Source: Flaccisagitta enflata (taxonomy: Eukaryota > Chaetognatha > Sagittoidea > Aphragmophora). Taken from it: a stretch of DNA of 64,000 nt. The notes under the pieces are model-generated. The model saw nothing but the letters and a program-made list of their open reading frames with translations. It made no database searches and was not told the origin of the DNA. The translations under genes were made by a program, and so were the position numbers. Location of the stretch: contig OZ231127.1 in the NCBI GenBank assembly GCA_965153355.1, forward strand, positions 71,734,001-71,798,000. Direction: 5' to 3'. Numbering within the stretch: position 1 is the stretch's first letter; every line of letters begins with the position of its first letter. Of this stretch, positions 33,130 to 44,280 are shown in pieces.

Positions 33130-35920
33130 TTAACAATGATTTAATTTCTTTCTTATTCCGTCACACCAAACACTCACTTGATTCACATGACGAACGAAGA
33201 AAAGTAGAAGAAAGCCGAGAACAGGCGGAGCCCCGGCGACCCAAAATGCCATCTCGTACTGTCCCGTGTAATCACGTATCCACCCTGGAAAAGGGATAAT
33301 TAAGTCACCTTCACTGGCATCACTAGGGCAGCTACCAGTAATTGAACTCAATTATTGGGATTTCTTTTGTCAAGGAGAATATACGTTACTGACCAATTTT
33401 CGTATTCTGGGGTACTTCTGCTGCCAATTTGATGGAGTTTCCAACATAGACTAACCTGCTAATGGAGGCCCGGTGATCATGGGAATAGAGAGCAGGCCCA
33501 AGAGAAATCCTATGCCATGAGATGCGTTTTGAGGGCCGACGATATCGTAGACAATTGGACCAAGAAGACAAACGAAACAACCGTCAAAGAAACCTGTAAG
33601 TCCATAACAATTTGGGCATTGGTTTGTGTGTTGGTCCATCTTGCATCGTTTTCAGTCGGAAAATTAATGTTTTAATGATTTGCTACCAATATCATCAAGT
33701 GACGTAAAAACGGTCTGATTTTTTAAGCCTGTTGTATCACATATATAGCTCCCAATACATGTTTTTAATGAATGGAGTGGATGAATGGACGAATGAATGA
33801 ATGAATGGATGGATGAATGAATGAATAAATGAATGAGTGAATAAATGAATGTGAAAAAATATAAGAGTGAAGAAAACGCCGAAAACGACCTTTTTGCGCG
33901 GATTGGAATGCTTGCGTGAGTCCAGAGGTACCCATTCTGGTAAGCTCCGCATAGCATGAAAATTCAAACAGAAACAGCCGCACTTATCTTATGCACATAA
34001 GTTGATATACTTGGGCAAATATCATAAAAAAGGATTTCTCACAAATTGGGGTGTGAAATTAAACAAAAAGCCATAGGCTTACTATGGGGATTTTTTCATT
34101 GGTATAGGTAGCCTATAGTATTGCCGACATGATTTAATCTTCAAATTCAGACCTCTATTTGTGGGTTATATTTTTAGGAAATGGCATTTTATTACCACCC
34201 CCCATTTAACAGTGATTTTACAAAACAAGGCCGGTTGAAAGTTATATGACTACATCAGGCAAAGGAAGAGACTAAGTAGTTGATCAGGCATTTGGCCGAC
34301 GGATCCGCTCTCAGGGGATGGACGGCGGCGATCCCGGGAAGGGAATTCTTCGGGGCCGACCTACCGACAGAACTCATAGGGGCTTACCAAACGAGCCCAC
34401 TCGCGGTCTCGTCGATACTATGGAATTTAAACGATCTCATCTCTCACGGGGATATTTTTCAATCATTCAATTCGTTCGAACAAAGCGCAATCGTCTCAGG
34501 AAGTAACAAAAGAATTGTTAATACTCGATTAATCGGGCCTTCTTTGTTAATACGAATGAGAATACTTTCAACGCTGTGATTGATTCTTTTCAAATTTAAA
34601 GAATCTTAATTGGTGGTTATAAACCAACAAGGCCGGATACACGGCCAATACCAGTCGCGGACGGGTGGGCAGGGGCAGAAATGCGCGTTTTCGCACTCTC
34701 TCAACTCGATCACCACGGACCGACCGACCAACCAACCGACCAACCAACCAACCGACGGACGGACAAAGCCTCTTATAGAGTCGCTTGTCTGCGACTAAAA
34801 AAACTACAAAATGCAAAAAAGGAAATGTCGCCGAGACAAAAAAAAAAAAAGCCGCACACAGTTTCGTGGAGAATAGAATCGCGCAGGTGCTGCAGGTAGA
34901 TTTTTTTAACTTTACACAGCAGCGGATGCCGGAGAGCTTACTAAGCTTGTGCAGTTCCGTGGGCAAAATGAATGTTGGGTATTCGTCTCTGCACTTATCA
35001 ACAGAGAAATGGTGTTTTTAGTCGCGTGCTACGCAACTCTACACACCGCTTTGTCCGTTGGTCGGATGGACGGTCGGTCGGTCACATTTTACTTTCTTTA
35101 CTTTATCTTTTTGCGGTCTTTGTTTGGCCTCACTGCTCCTGCCCAAATGCACTAGTGACCTCAAACATAGCCATCATATGACAAAACTAGTCATCCAAGG
35201 ATCGCACATGGTCAGCGGTACCCGATGCCCTGCTGGGAGTGATCCAGTGAAGAAGTGGAGTGAGAGCAGGGCAGCGGCCCCAAAGGGCCGATGTCCTGTA
35301 GAACACAGGGGGGAATTTCCATACGTCCTGAGGAGGCACATTTCTGGCAATAGATGACTGATTCAGGCCAAAGAAGGCATATTTGAAGGCTGGAGAGCAG
35401 AATTGAGGCTTTGAGAGTGGATTTGAGGTTTGGAGGGCAAATTTGAGCCACAGAGGGCTGATTTGATGCTTGGAGGCCTAGTTGAAGGTCTGGAGGGCAG
35501 ATCTGAGGTCTATAGGTCAGATTTGAGGCGGGGGGGGGGGGCTGATTTGAAGCCTAGAAGGCTGATTTGAGGCCTGGAGGGCTAAATTTAGGGCTGGGAG
35601 GGCAAATTTGAGGCCTTGATGGCCAACGGGGGGGGGACGGACGGACGGAAGGACGGACGGACGGACGTATGGAAATTCCCCCCTGTGTTCTACAGGACAT
35701 CGGCCCTTTGGGGCCGCTGCCCAAAAAGTGGAGGATGGGGAAGGCTGAGTAATCTTACCAAGAAGTAGACATATTACAACAAGAGGAGAGAAATTGGTCC
35801 TGGGGATGAATGGAATGACGGCGGAGGAGACACCGATGAGAATGAGAGCAACTTGCTGAAGACGAATCCGGTTGACCCAAGCCAAATCAGCGATCTTACC
35901 AAAGAGAACGCGACTAATGC
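33130..35920 (-). CDS. SLC16-like monocarboxylate transporter, C-terminal exons only
   Basis: Exons on the minus strand: 35920-35759, 33593-33456, 33284-33130 (stop), joined in phase, about 150 residues. RVLFGKIADLAWVNR is the cytoplasmic loop and membrane segment around TM8 of monocarboxylate transporters. GFFDGCFVCLLGPIV, then IPMITGPPLAGWIRDYTG, and a final hydrophobic segment ending VRHVNQ give TM10-12. Such proteins carry lactate, ketone bodies or related acids with protons across the plasma membrane; the substrate here is unknown. The exons for the first half (TM1-7) should lie upstream, above 35920, but I could not find them before the next gene at 44894. They may be small and scattered, very diverged, or lost. 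The tail after TM12 is very short. Confidence 0.8.
33774..33852 (+). repeat. (GAAT)n-type microsatellite in the SLC16 intron
   Basis: Impure GAATGAATG/GAAT repeats. Confidence 0.85.
34270..34590 (+). other. GC-rich island with a 99-codon open frame, unidentified
   Basis: Inside an AT-rich intron, 34280-34450 is markedly GC-rich and open on the plus strand for 99 codons. I recognise no protein family. GGATCC, CCCGGG and GAATTC occur within about 50 bp. It could be an unrecognised exon, a fragment of a transposon gene or foreign sequence. Confidence 0.3.
34628..34800 (-). mobile_element. A1-like element (complete)
   Basis: On the minus strand the head is GTCGC-AGACAA-GCGAC with CTCTATAAGAG. 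The 3' side has GTCCGCGACTGG and GGCCG-TGTATC-CGGCC TTGTT. The A1 stem has changed from GTTGC to GTCGC at both ends. Confidence 0.85.
35017..35184 (+). mobile_element. A2 element, 3' end cut by B15
   Basis: Head GTCGCG-TGCTA-CGCAAC (one mismatch), GTCG/GTCC array and the A2 body phrase CACTGCTCCTGCCC. Then the B15 border follows; no A2 3' end follows on the far side. Confidence 0.75.
35185..35722 (-). mobile_element. B-family element B15 close to an SLC16 splice donor
   Basis: On the minus strand a complete element: arms GGGCAGCGGCCCC with CCTGTAGAACACAGG, a GTCC array, a C run, units of GGCTGATTTGAGGC.TGGAG type inverted, and a tail ending ATCC-TT-GGAT plus GACTAGTT. Its head end is about 35 bp from the donor at 35758. 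Confidence 0.9.
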
Positions 35921-35932
35921 CTGGATAAATGG

Positions 35933-35933
<1 letters not shown>

Positions 35934-36020
<87 letters not shown>
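35934..36020 (+). repeat. (GA)n microsatellite
   Basis: Begins about 13 bp upstream (in gene terms) of the SLC16 exon acceptor at 35921, acting as its CT tract on the minus strand. Confidence 0.95.
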
Positions 36021-36022
<2 letters not shown>

Positions 36023-36061
36023 ATAAATTCATGGGAAGAAAGATGATTTCAACGATTGATA

Positions 36062-36171
36062 AATGACAAGTGACGCGGGGTCACATTATCGTTTCGGACG
36101 GGTGGGCAGGGGCATCTAAGCCCCAGGCTCACCCCAACCTCACCCCCATCCACCCCTGCCATGCACTCGCG

Positions 36172-36241
<70 letters not shown>
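36062..36241 (-). mobile_element. A1 3' end with (CA)n
   Basis: On the minus strand ends GTGAC-CCCGC-GTCAC plus TTGTC, preceded by GTCCGAAAC. A CG/CA microsatellite follows at 36168-36241, where the GTCC array and head would be expected; the head is missing. Confidence 0.65.
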
Positions 36242-36245
<4 letters not shown>

Positions 36246-36284
36246 CAACTGCAGTACCAGTAATGGCGGCTGTCGCCGTGAGGA

Positions 36285-36577
36285 AACAAGCCCGACCGGG
36301 CAAAGATGCGTCCGGGCTGTGTCTTTGTGTGTATTGATCATGTGATATATATGTAGGGACAGATGGATGAACAGATGGGTGGACTGACTAAATAGTAAAG
36401 AAGGTTCTCAAAATATGTTGGTTGATCATTTGTTTCTGTAAAGGATCTCAACGCGGCCAAAAACAGCTGAGAAACGCATTTTTTGCACTTACGTAACGGA
36501 CGGAACAACGGACGAACGGACCGACCGACCGACCGATGGACAGACCCTCTTATAGAGATGCGAGGACGCATCTAAAA
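36285..36577 (-). mobile_element. A4 element nested in C copy 3
   Basis: On the minus strand TTTTAG plus GATGCG-TCCT-CGCATC, CTCTATAAGAG and a GTCG/GTCC array. The 3' side has GGACGCATC, the hairpin GCCC-GGTC-GGGC and TTGTT. The host C sequence reads GAGGAAAAAAGTCG when unoccupied. Confidence 0.85.
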
Positions 36578-37062
36578 AGTCGTAAGCATTGGTCACTTTT
36601 CACCAAGTTTTTTTCTTCTATCACTTCAAATCATTTTATTTGTTAGATCAAATCAAGAGCAATTGTATGTATTGATTGCATTGAAAATTAGAGAAAAATA
36701 GGACTGAACCAAATGAGCAAGATGAGCTAAAATGCTCAAAATCACTCAACCAAACAACCAGCTATGCTCACTGTCATGCTTTCTTGTATTTGCATGCTCA
36801 CATAAAAACATTTATTTATTCATCCCATTAAAGATCAGAAAAAAAAGACTGAGCTAAATGAGCTACGTGAGCTAGAATAGTTAAAAACACTCTCACAGAT
36901 GAGCAGTTATGCTCACTGACATGTTTTTTTGTATCTGCTTGCTTAAACATGTATCCAAATGTGTATTGTATATTCACTTATCGCATCTGAAATTAAAAAA
37001 ACTGAGCTAGATGAGCTAAATGAGCTAAAATGCTCAAAAACACCCTCAGAGATGAGCAGTTA

Positions 37063-37667
37063 CTATCTAGAACATATGTTTGTCGGCAAGCATTATGGGA
37101 CATATCTCTGCTTGAAATAAGAAATTTATATAAAAATTGGTGAGCTTCTTAAACTACATCGAATTTCTGAGCTAATGCCACCAACCGCGTTCTTCTATCT
37201 CAATTCGATTAGAAATGACAAGTAAAACAAGATTGCTACTCCAAATGCAAAATGGCAGAAAAATTAGATTTCATTTCCTTCCAGTTACGGCACTTGACAA
37301 AACCTCATTTTTCAGCCAATTTAGGATTTTTTGTTCTGCTTAAGTGATGCCAAAGGGTAGTCATGTCATGTCTTCACTCCCTCAAAACCTGGTCTCTTGT
37401 CAGATACTCTTATGGAAACAGCTACAAAGAAGGGAGCACAGATCATTGAGCATGGGCTGAAAAAATCAGCTCTCAAGTTGTAAAGAAAGATCGTGTCATT
37501 CTACGTCAAAATACCTCTACAAAAGCGTTTCAGTTCAATTATTAAAATACATTGATGTCCAAAAGACTCAGAGCAAGGCTCACATGTGTCTCATTGATGT
37601 TTTATGAATGATTTGATGCATATAGAACCTGATTGTGATCTTGCCGACAAACTTTTGTTCTAGATAG
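37063..37667 (+). mobile_element. Tc1/mariner-like non-autonomous element, 605 bp
   Basis: Terminal inverted repeats of about 28 bp (CTATCTAGAACA, then GTTTGTCGGCAAG) flanked by TA. C copies 1 and 2 show the unoccupied site. No transposase remains. Confidence 0.85.
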
Positions 37668-38480
37668 TATGCTCATAAACACATTTTCTTGTATTTGCAT
37701 GCTTAAACTAACTTAAATACACTATTATATTCATCCTACTTAAAATCATAAAAAATAAGAAAAAATTCAATTTGAATTTTTTGTAAATAAATCTTTAAAA
37801 ATTCATAATGCAAAAAATATTTGCCGTAGAGCATTCTGCTTGGCGCCAAATGAAAGAAAATTATCAAATTTACTTACCTTATCAATTTCATTGGAGGCCA
37901 CATTCGGTCGGTGGAGATTCACAACTTTCACATAAGAAAATGAAAACCATGTTTCTCTTGATTCTTGAATATGTCAAAAAGTCGAGGACTGACTTTGACT
38001 TTTTTCCCGATCATTTAATGCGCGTTTTTTCGCGTTTTCAATTCGAGCGTGAACAACCGACGGACAGACGGATCAAAAAAGAATAGCTGGACTGACAGGG
38101 AGTTCAGTTCAAAAATCCCTAAGTGTAAAAAACATGTAACGAAAAACCCTGCAATGGTTTAGCTTCTACATCATTTTGAAAAATAGCCAAGTTTCCCCCA
38201 AATATTGCAATTTTGATATAGAATAAAAGAGTTAAGTTTATTCAACCTGGTGCAAATAGCAAAATATTTGATTCTGAGTATCTATATTGATCCCAAAGTA
38301 AATTATCTTTATTACTAATATGATCTTCTTTCATATTGTGCGTAACCATACAATATTGTAATCAAAAGGAAGTTTTTTCTAAGACAATTCAAATCTTTTG
38401 TTTTTTTTTGGGGTTTTCCCGCTTGGGCGAAGCTTTGATTCGAGTAGATTCGGGATGAAATGTAAAAAACCCAGCCATCA

Positions 38481-38575
38481 CCTAGCCCTAACGCTAGCCC
38501 TTACCCTAACCCTAAAACCACCGCCAACCCCAACCTTAACGCTAACCCTACCCCTAGCCCTAAATAAAAACCCGC
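38481..38575 (+). repeat. Interstitial telomere-like repeat (CCCTAA)n, degenerate
   Basis: Repeated CCCTAA/GCTAACCCTA units with point changes. The rest of 38012-39330 shows no gene and no recognisable element. Confidence 0.75.
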
Positions 38576-39339
38576 TTAGAAAGTAAGTAAAACAAAAGAC
38601 CTCACCAAAATTAAAAAACAGTACCAATCAAAAAAGATGAATCTCTAACCTGAAATATTGTTGGAATACAAAAAATCAGGGAAAAACTTGATGAAACTTA
38701 AGAAGTACATCATAATGTGGCACACTGTCTCGAGTGGTTCTTATTTAGCGAAAAAAAGGCAGTATTTTTCTCATTGAATACAACCATTGAACAATGTCAA
38801 TACAAGTGTTCTTGATGTCATCGTCAAGTTTCAACTTGCTATGAGCGCATCTAGCATGGATGATATGGTCTCAATGTGCAGAAATTGTGTACATCCCTAT
38901 GGAAGAGAAAAAAATTTTCATTGCCGCCTTTTGCCACGGAAATTTTTACATCACTGTGTGGAGAATTGAATAAGGAACCCAGATATATAGTTTTATGGTG
39001 CAGTTTTGGCCAGCCTTTGCGTAAATCCACATGGAAATCTCATTGCAACTCAGCGATCCATTTCTGCTGATGGCGAGCGCCGATCGCGGTGAGTCAAAAC
39101 AGGAATCGTCATCGATGCTAGCATCGCGAGTTTGTGTAAACCAGTGGCATTCGGCATTGTATGTTAACTGCTATTTTGTTTTATCATGAAAATTATGATT
39201 ATCAAAAGGATATACATAATTTTTTTTAGATAAAGATAAGGATATATCTTCATGATGACAATGTACAAATAAAGGTATGTCATGGAAATAAGGTAAGGGA
39301 TATGGAAAAAAATATGGAAAAAACGTTTTTGTTATTTCA

Positions 39340-40095
39340 GCTATTTTTGTCATTTCAGTCGTTTTAATCATTTTTATCATTTTTATCATTTTTATCATTT
39401 TTGTCATTTTAGTCATTTTAATCATTTTAGTCATTTTAGTCATTTTAGTCATTTTTGTCATTTCTGTCATTTTTGTTATTTTGTCATTTTTGTCATTTGT
39501 GTCATTTTTGTCATTTTTGTCATTTTTGTCATTTTAGTCATTTTAGTCATTTTAGTCATTTTTGTCATTTTTGTCATTTTTGTCATTTGTTTTTTTTTGT
39601 CATTTTTGTTATTTTTGTCATTTTAGTCATTTTATTCATTTTTGTCTTTTTTATCATTTTAGTTATTTTTGTTATTTTTGTTATTTTTGTCATTTTTGTT
39701 ATTTTAATCATTTTAGTCATTTTTGTCATTTTGGTTATTTTAGTATTTCTTGTCATTTTAGTCATTTTTTTCATTTCAGTTATTTTTGTCATTTTAATCA
39801 TTTTAGTCATTTTAGTCATTTTTGTCCATTTTGTCATTTTTGTCATTTTTGTCATTTTTGTTATTTTTGTTATTTTTAGTCATTTTTTTCATTTTAGTAT
39901 TTCTTTTCATTTTAGTCATTTTTGTTATTTCAGTTTTTTTTTGTCATTTTTGTCATTTTAGTTATTTTTGTTGTTTTAAGTCATTCTAGGTCATTTTAGA
40001 TTCTTCTAAGTTATTTTAAGGCATTTTAAGTTATTTTTTTCATTCTAGTCAATTTTGTTATTTTTGTCATTTTGAGACATTTTATATCATTCATT
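39340..40095 (+). repeat. (GTCATTTT)n minisatellite, 8-10 bp unit
   Basis: Some 70 units of GTCATTTT with one or two extra T or A. The long frames reading CHFCHF or TKMTKM are artefacts. The same unit occurs inside A2 elements at 41320-41520 and 63900-64000. Confidence 0.9.
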
Positions 40096-40610
40096 TAAAG
40101 TCTTTTGATTTTTTAAGTTTTGCATGTAAAAAAAATCTATGAATAAAAAAAAAATTCAAAAGAGCCAAGTTAAAGTGAATTTCAGAGTGCGGTTCACAAT
40201 GAAATTAGTTCTCAATCATCAAGAGAAGAAGAGAAGCTGAAGAGTTTTAAGGCGGAGTAAGGAAGATGAGGAGGGGGCTAATTTTTGGATGCTCTTTTAT
40301 AAATCATTGCAAGTTCCTGCAGAAACAATCACGGGGACATCTATGAACACTTAAAAGAAATACAATTGGCTTTTTTGCCAACATAAGACATTTGCATTCC
40401 TTGAGTCGCTCAGCTTTCATAGTGTGTGGGTTTTTCTGAAACTAGATATTGTCTCCTTCAAAAAATCTTCAATTTGAGACCAATCCCAGAATTTTAGCTC
40501 AAAGCGTTTAAAAGTTACATAGGCTTGAAGTCAAACACCCTCATTCATGTCTGAAATGGAAAGCTGTATCACCACAAATGGTGCTGTACTTTAAAATGGT
40601 GCAGAAGCTA

Positions 40611-41201
40611 CTATCTAGGCGGAAAAAATCTTTCGTCTCGTAACAAAAACATAGTTATTGACGTAAAAATGTATACAAATCAATTACAAATCCATCAATA
40701 ATTAGTGTGAGCTCCCTTTGACTGAATCAGAGCAGCCATTTAATTCGGAAGCAATATTTAGAGCTGTTTGAGATACTCAGGAGTGAAGGCTTTCCAGATC
40801 TTTCTCAGGAATTTTTTTGTCTAATCTTCTGTTACATTTGGACTCACAGCATTCAAAAGAATCATCAAATCATAGAAAAATCAGTGACTTAAATAAAGCC
40901 CTTCAAATTTTCAAGCAGGTGACGCAAATCGCATCTGTCTAGCTCAGGGCGTTTAGAAGTAATCACAAAAAGAGTGAAATTATATCATGAGAAGATTGTG
41001 TAGAAATGGCATAAGTGAAACTGAAGTATTTCAATCAAAGTTGAATAGCTTTTGAATGCATAGAGCTAGAAGGATGCGGTTTGCGTCAATCTCTTAAAAA
41101 CTTGAAGGGCTTTATTTTTGTCACCAATTTTTTGATAATTGGTTGATTTTAACCTGAGATATGCATGTAAACGTACCGAAAGATTTTTTCCGCCTAGATA
41201 G
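40611..41201 (+). mobile_element. Tc1/mariner-like element, 591 bp, with a transposase remnant
   Basis: Terminal inverted repeats of 25 bp or more (CTATCTAGGCGGAAAAAATC) flanked by TA. Shares its CTATCT terminus with the elements at 37063 and 46272. Confidence 0.85.
40690..40860 (-). pseudogene. Tc1/mariner transposase C-terminal remnant
   Basis: On the minus strand one frame reads KIWKAFTPEYLKQL, a stop, then LPN, a stop, and MAALIQSKGAHTNY before a stop. This matches the usual end of Tc1-like transposases (a W, then YL..L..SMP, then a basic/small-residue stretch ending GGHTKY). Three stops and the short length show it is dead. It lies inside the TA-flanked element. Confidence 0.7.
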
Positions 41202-41268
41202 TAAACCACTTGATAAAAGGTGCTGAAATTTTGCATGAAGAATCCGCAGTTGATATGCTTTAAGATGA

Positions 41269-41645
41269 AACAAGGCCAACACCTATAAGTCGCGTGCGAG
41301 ACTTACAGACAAAGAGTGACTTAGAATGACTTAGAATGACTTTCAATGACTTAGAATGACCTAAAATGACCAAAATTGACTTAAAATGACTAAAAAAACA
41401 AAAAACCAAAAATAACTTAAAATAACTTAAAATGACTTAAAATGACTTAAAATGACTTAGACTGACTCAAAATGACTTAGAATAACTATAAATGACTTAA
41501 AATGACTTAAAATGACTTAAGAGTTGACATTATAGTACAAAAAAGTAAAGTGTGACGGACCGACGGACGGACGGACCGACGGACCGACGGACCGACGGAC
41601 GGACCGACAAAGCGGGTTGTAGAGTCGCGTGCACGCGACTAAAAA
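41269..41645 (-). mobile_element. A2 element containing a (GTCATTTTAA)n array
   Basis: On the minus strand the head is GTCGCG-TGCA-CGCGAC, then a long GTCG/GTCC array and about 20 decamers of the GTCATTTTAA type. The 3' side has GCACGCGAC and GGCCTTGTT. Confidence 0.8.
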
Positions 41646-41769
41646 GCAGAATTTTGTAATAGAAATAGTTATCGCATAATACAACTTTTACTGGTTACAG
41701 TTGCTTTTGAAGACAGGGTAATAAGCAATTTTTTGTAATCGCGAATCCAGGAAACAAGAAATTATGTGA

Positions 41770-41890
41770 ATGGACTGCTATTTCTGTAGATTTCCGTTAC
41801 GGTTGGGTTTGCTACTGTTTGGTTTTGTTATAGCGGGTTGTGACTGTACATATACTGATATACATCATAACACTTTATTATTACCCGAGG
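41770..41890 (+). other. Candidate first exon with a signal-peptide-like start
   Basis: ATG at 41770 opens a frame with a hydrophobic run (LRLGLLLFGFVIAG) and reaches a very good donor (CCGAG|GTGAGT) at about 41890. No downstream exon was recognised, so this may be chance. The remainder of 41646-42401 shows nothing else. Confidence 0.2.
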
Positions 41891-42401
41891 TGAGTCCAAT
41901 GCAGGTAATGAGCAGCGCCGCGGAGCTTTTGCATCGAGATCTTAAATTCTCCTTGAAATATTTTGTCATTGACTCATTTTCTTCACAAGAGGAGTGAATC
42001 TTGTCCCACTCAAAGTAAGATTGAGCGTAGTTAAACTGGAGGAAAGGAGGAAAAAAAGATTGTGTTACCATAAGTGCAATAAAAATGGCCAATTTTTCAA
42101 TAGCTTTGAGCACAGGTTTTGGTCAAAAGATTCTTGGGACCATTTTAAAATTCATGCAGTGTAGAAAGATATCAAAAATATCTTTCATTTGAGTCTATGC
42201 AGCAACTTTTTTCTCAATTCTTTTAGAAATATGACAGATAAAGGGCTAACAACTAAATTGCCACCTCATGAAAAAATGGCCGATTTGATCGCTCGGATTT
42301 TCTGAAATATTTCAGATGACTTAAAATGTTAAAAGATCTTTATCGATTTTGATGAAATCTTAGGTGCTAGTTGAACTGTATTTGCCCCAATATCAATTCA
42401 A

Positions 42402-42594
42402 TTTTTAGTCGCGTGCAACGCGACTCTACATCCCGCTTTGTCGGTCCGTCCGTCGGTCGGTCGGTCCGTCCGTCTTTCCGTCCGGGTTTTTGCGGTCTTT
42501 GGCCTCACTGCTCCTGCCCAAGTGATCATGTGACCTCAAATACGGCCCCTGCCCACCCGCACGCGACTGGGGTAGCCGTGTATCCGGCCTTGTT
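42402..42594 (+). mobile_element. A2 element (complete, about 193 bp)
   Basis: TTTTTAG, GTCGCG-TGCAA-CGCGAC, CTCTACATCCCGC, GTCG/GTCC array, CACTGCTCCTGCCC, GCACGCGACTGG, GTAGCCGTGTATCCGGCC, TTGTT. Confidence 0.9.
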
Positions 42595-42851
42595 ATCAAT
42601 ATCGGGCAACGTCTTCCGTGATTTTTTATGGAACTTTGTAAAGATACCATGGACAGTTTCAAAATTGAGTGGTTTTGCTAATCTTACTCTCATTTGCATA
42701 TTCATTGAGTTAGTGGTCCTACAAAAGTTTCAAATGAAAAATCTTTTGAAGGGGTTTCCAGCTGTCATGAGTTTTGCTATGTTTGGATAAGTTCTAGTTC
42801 CTTTACAGACCTTTCAAAAAGCGGCCATTTTTATTGCACTTATGATTAATT

Positions 42852-43050
42852 CTGTTGTCGCGGAAAAGCGTCTCTATGAGAGGCTCTGTCTGTCAGTCGG
42901 ACTGTCTGTCTGTCAGTTAGACCATTGAACCGTCAGTCACACACGAGTAAAAAAGTGTAGACACGCAGGTTTGTAGGTGTGTGATTGTGTGTTGGTGGAG
43001 AGGAGTTGGCCCCTGCCTCCGGCCTCCTCCACCGTCCGCGATGATACTTG
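42852..43050 (+). mobile_element. A1-like element, diverged
   Basis: Head GTCGC-GGAAAA-GCGTC, CTCTATGAGAG, GTCTGTCA array; 3' GTCCGCGATGATAC TTGTT. Immediately followed by another A1 element. Confidence 0.7.
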
Positions 43051-43263
43051 TTAGTTGCGGACACGCAACTCTATAAGAGGCTTTGTCCGTCCGTCCGTCC
43101 GTCCGTCCGTTGGTTGGTCGGTCCATGGACACGAGTCGAAAAGTGAGGAAATGAGCGTTTAGATGCTTTTTGTGCATGTGAGTCGGGGACTTGTGGTGTG
43201 GATTGAGGTTGGATGCCCCTGCCCACCCGTCCGCAACTGATGGCCGTGTATCCGGCCTTGTTT
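43050..43263 (+). mobile_element. A1 element (complete)
   Basis: TTAG, GTTGCG-GACA-CGCAAC, CTCTATAAGAG, (GTCC)n, then CCGTCCGCAACTG and GGCCG-TGTATC-CGGCC TTGTTT. Confidence 0.9.
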
Positions 43264-43536
43264 TTCACTTTAATCCAGCTTTCAATTAGAAAGGAACAAC
43301 AGAATCTCTAGTATCAACCCGTAACTTATCAATCCACAGAATAGCTAAATTTTGTTGTCTGATGATGATAATCTACGATCAACTTCATCCTCTCACATTA
43401 AAGAAACGTATTACCGATCTAGTGTCGATACACCCTAAATACCCTAAGGCCTAAGTCGTCTAAACTTGATAACTCAGAGCCACTAAACATGTGGTAAGTT
43501 TCGATGATGTAACCACAAGTACTAAACGCAAAAAAA

Positions 43537-43748
43537 AACAAGGCCGGATACACGGCTACCCCAGTCGCGTGCGGGTGGGCAGGGGCTGTAATTGAGGTCA
43601 CCAGATCATTTGGGCAGGAGCAGTGAAGCCAAAAACCGCAAAACCCCAAAAAAAGTAAAGTGTGACGGACGGACCAACGGACCGACGGACCGACGGACGG
43701 ACGGACCGACAAAGCGGGTTGTAGAGTCGCGTAGCACGCGACTAAAAA
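43537..43748 (-). mobile_element. A2 element (complete)
   Basis: Minus-strand head GTCGCG-TGCTA-CGCGAC, GTCC/GTCG array; 3' GCACGCGACTGG, GTAGCCGTGTATCCGGCC, TTGTT. The preceding 43264-43536 has no gene. Confidence 0.9.
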
Positions 43749-43845
43749 AACGCATTTAAACCACAGACGACCTCAATTGAGTTGAATGGCCTTCAAAACC
43801 AAAACCCATCATCACCATCGATCGCGCAACGCTTCAACCAGATAG

Positions 43846-43847
<2 letters not shown>

Positions 43848-43917
<70 letters not shown>

Positions 43918-43922
43918 AAGAG
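43848..43922 (+). repeat. (GA)n microsatellite
   Basis: Nearly pure GA run between A elements. Confidence 0.95.
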
Positions 43923-43987
43923 CGCTGCTCATCATTTGGTCCTTTGTGAGCAAACATGATTTGAGTTTTTTGTTCATCCATCTTTTT

Positions 43988-44116
43988 TCAGTCGCGGACA
44001 CGCCACTCCATACCTTGCCGTGTCAGTCCGAAATAGTTAAGAATTGCGAGCGGGTTTTACATAACTGCACCTTCCCAGCCGTCCACGACTGACTTGCAGT
44101 GTATCCGGCCTTGTTT
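43988..44116 (+). mobile_element. A1-like element, degenerate (about 129 bp)
   Basis: Head GTCGCGGACACGCCAC, almost no GTCC array; 3' GTCCACGACTG, then GTATCCGGCC TTGTTT. The next A1 begins at once. Confidence 0.7.
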
Positions 44117-44280
44117 TTAGTTGCGGACACGCAACTCTATAAGAGGCTTTGTCCGTCCGTCCGTTGGTCCGTCGATCCATCGGTCCGTCATGGCGATCGA
44201 GTTGGAAAGTGTGAAAACTCGCATTTCCGCCCCTGCCCACCCGTCCGCAACTGGTAGTGGCCGTGTATCCGGCCTTGTTT
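44115..44280 (+). mobile_element. A1 element (complete)
   Basis: Head GTTGCG-GACA-CGCAAC, CTCTATAAGAG, GTCC/GTCG array, CCGTCCGCAACTGG, GGCCG-TGTATC-CGGCC TTGTTT. 44281-44893 then holds no element or gene that I recognise and presumably includes the promoter of the next gene. Confidence 0.9.

Larger units (their letters stand above)
36255..38011 (+). mobile_element. C-family element, copy 3, with two nested insertions
   Basis: TACCAGTAATGGCGG to CCCGAT. It is split by an A4 element (36285-36577) and by a TA-flanked element (37063-37667). Removing both restores a sequence collinear with copies 1 and 2. Confidence 0.85.

Noticed and set aside
39455-39961. 168-codon Cys/His/Phe-rich frame resembling zinc-finger spacing
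   Set aside because: The C and H residues come from the GTCATTTT repeat; there is no real zinc-finger pattern.
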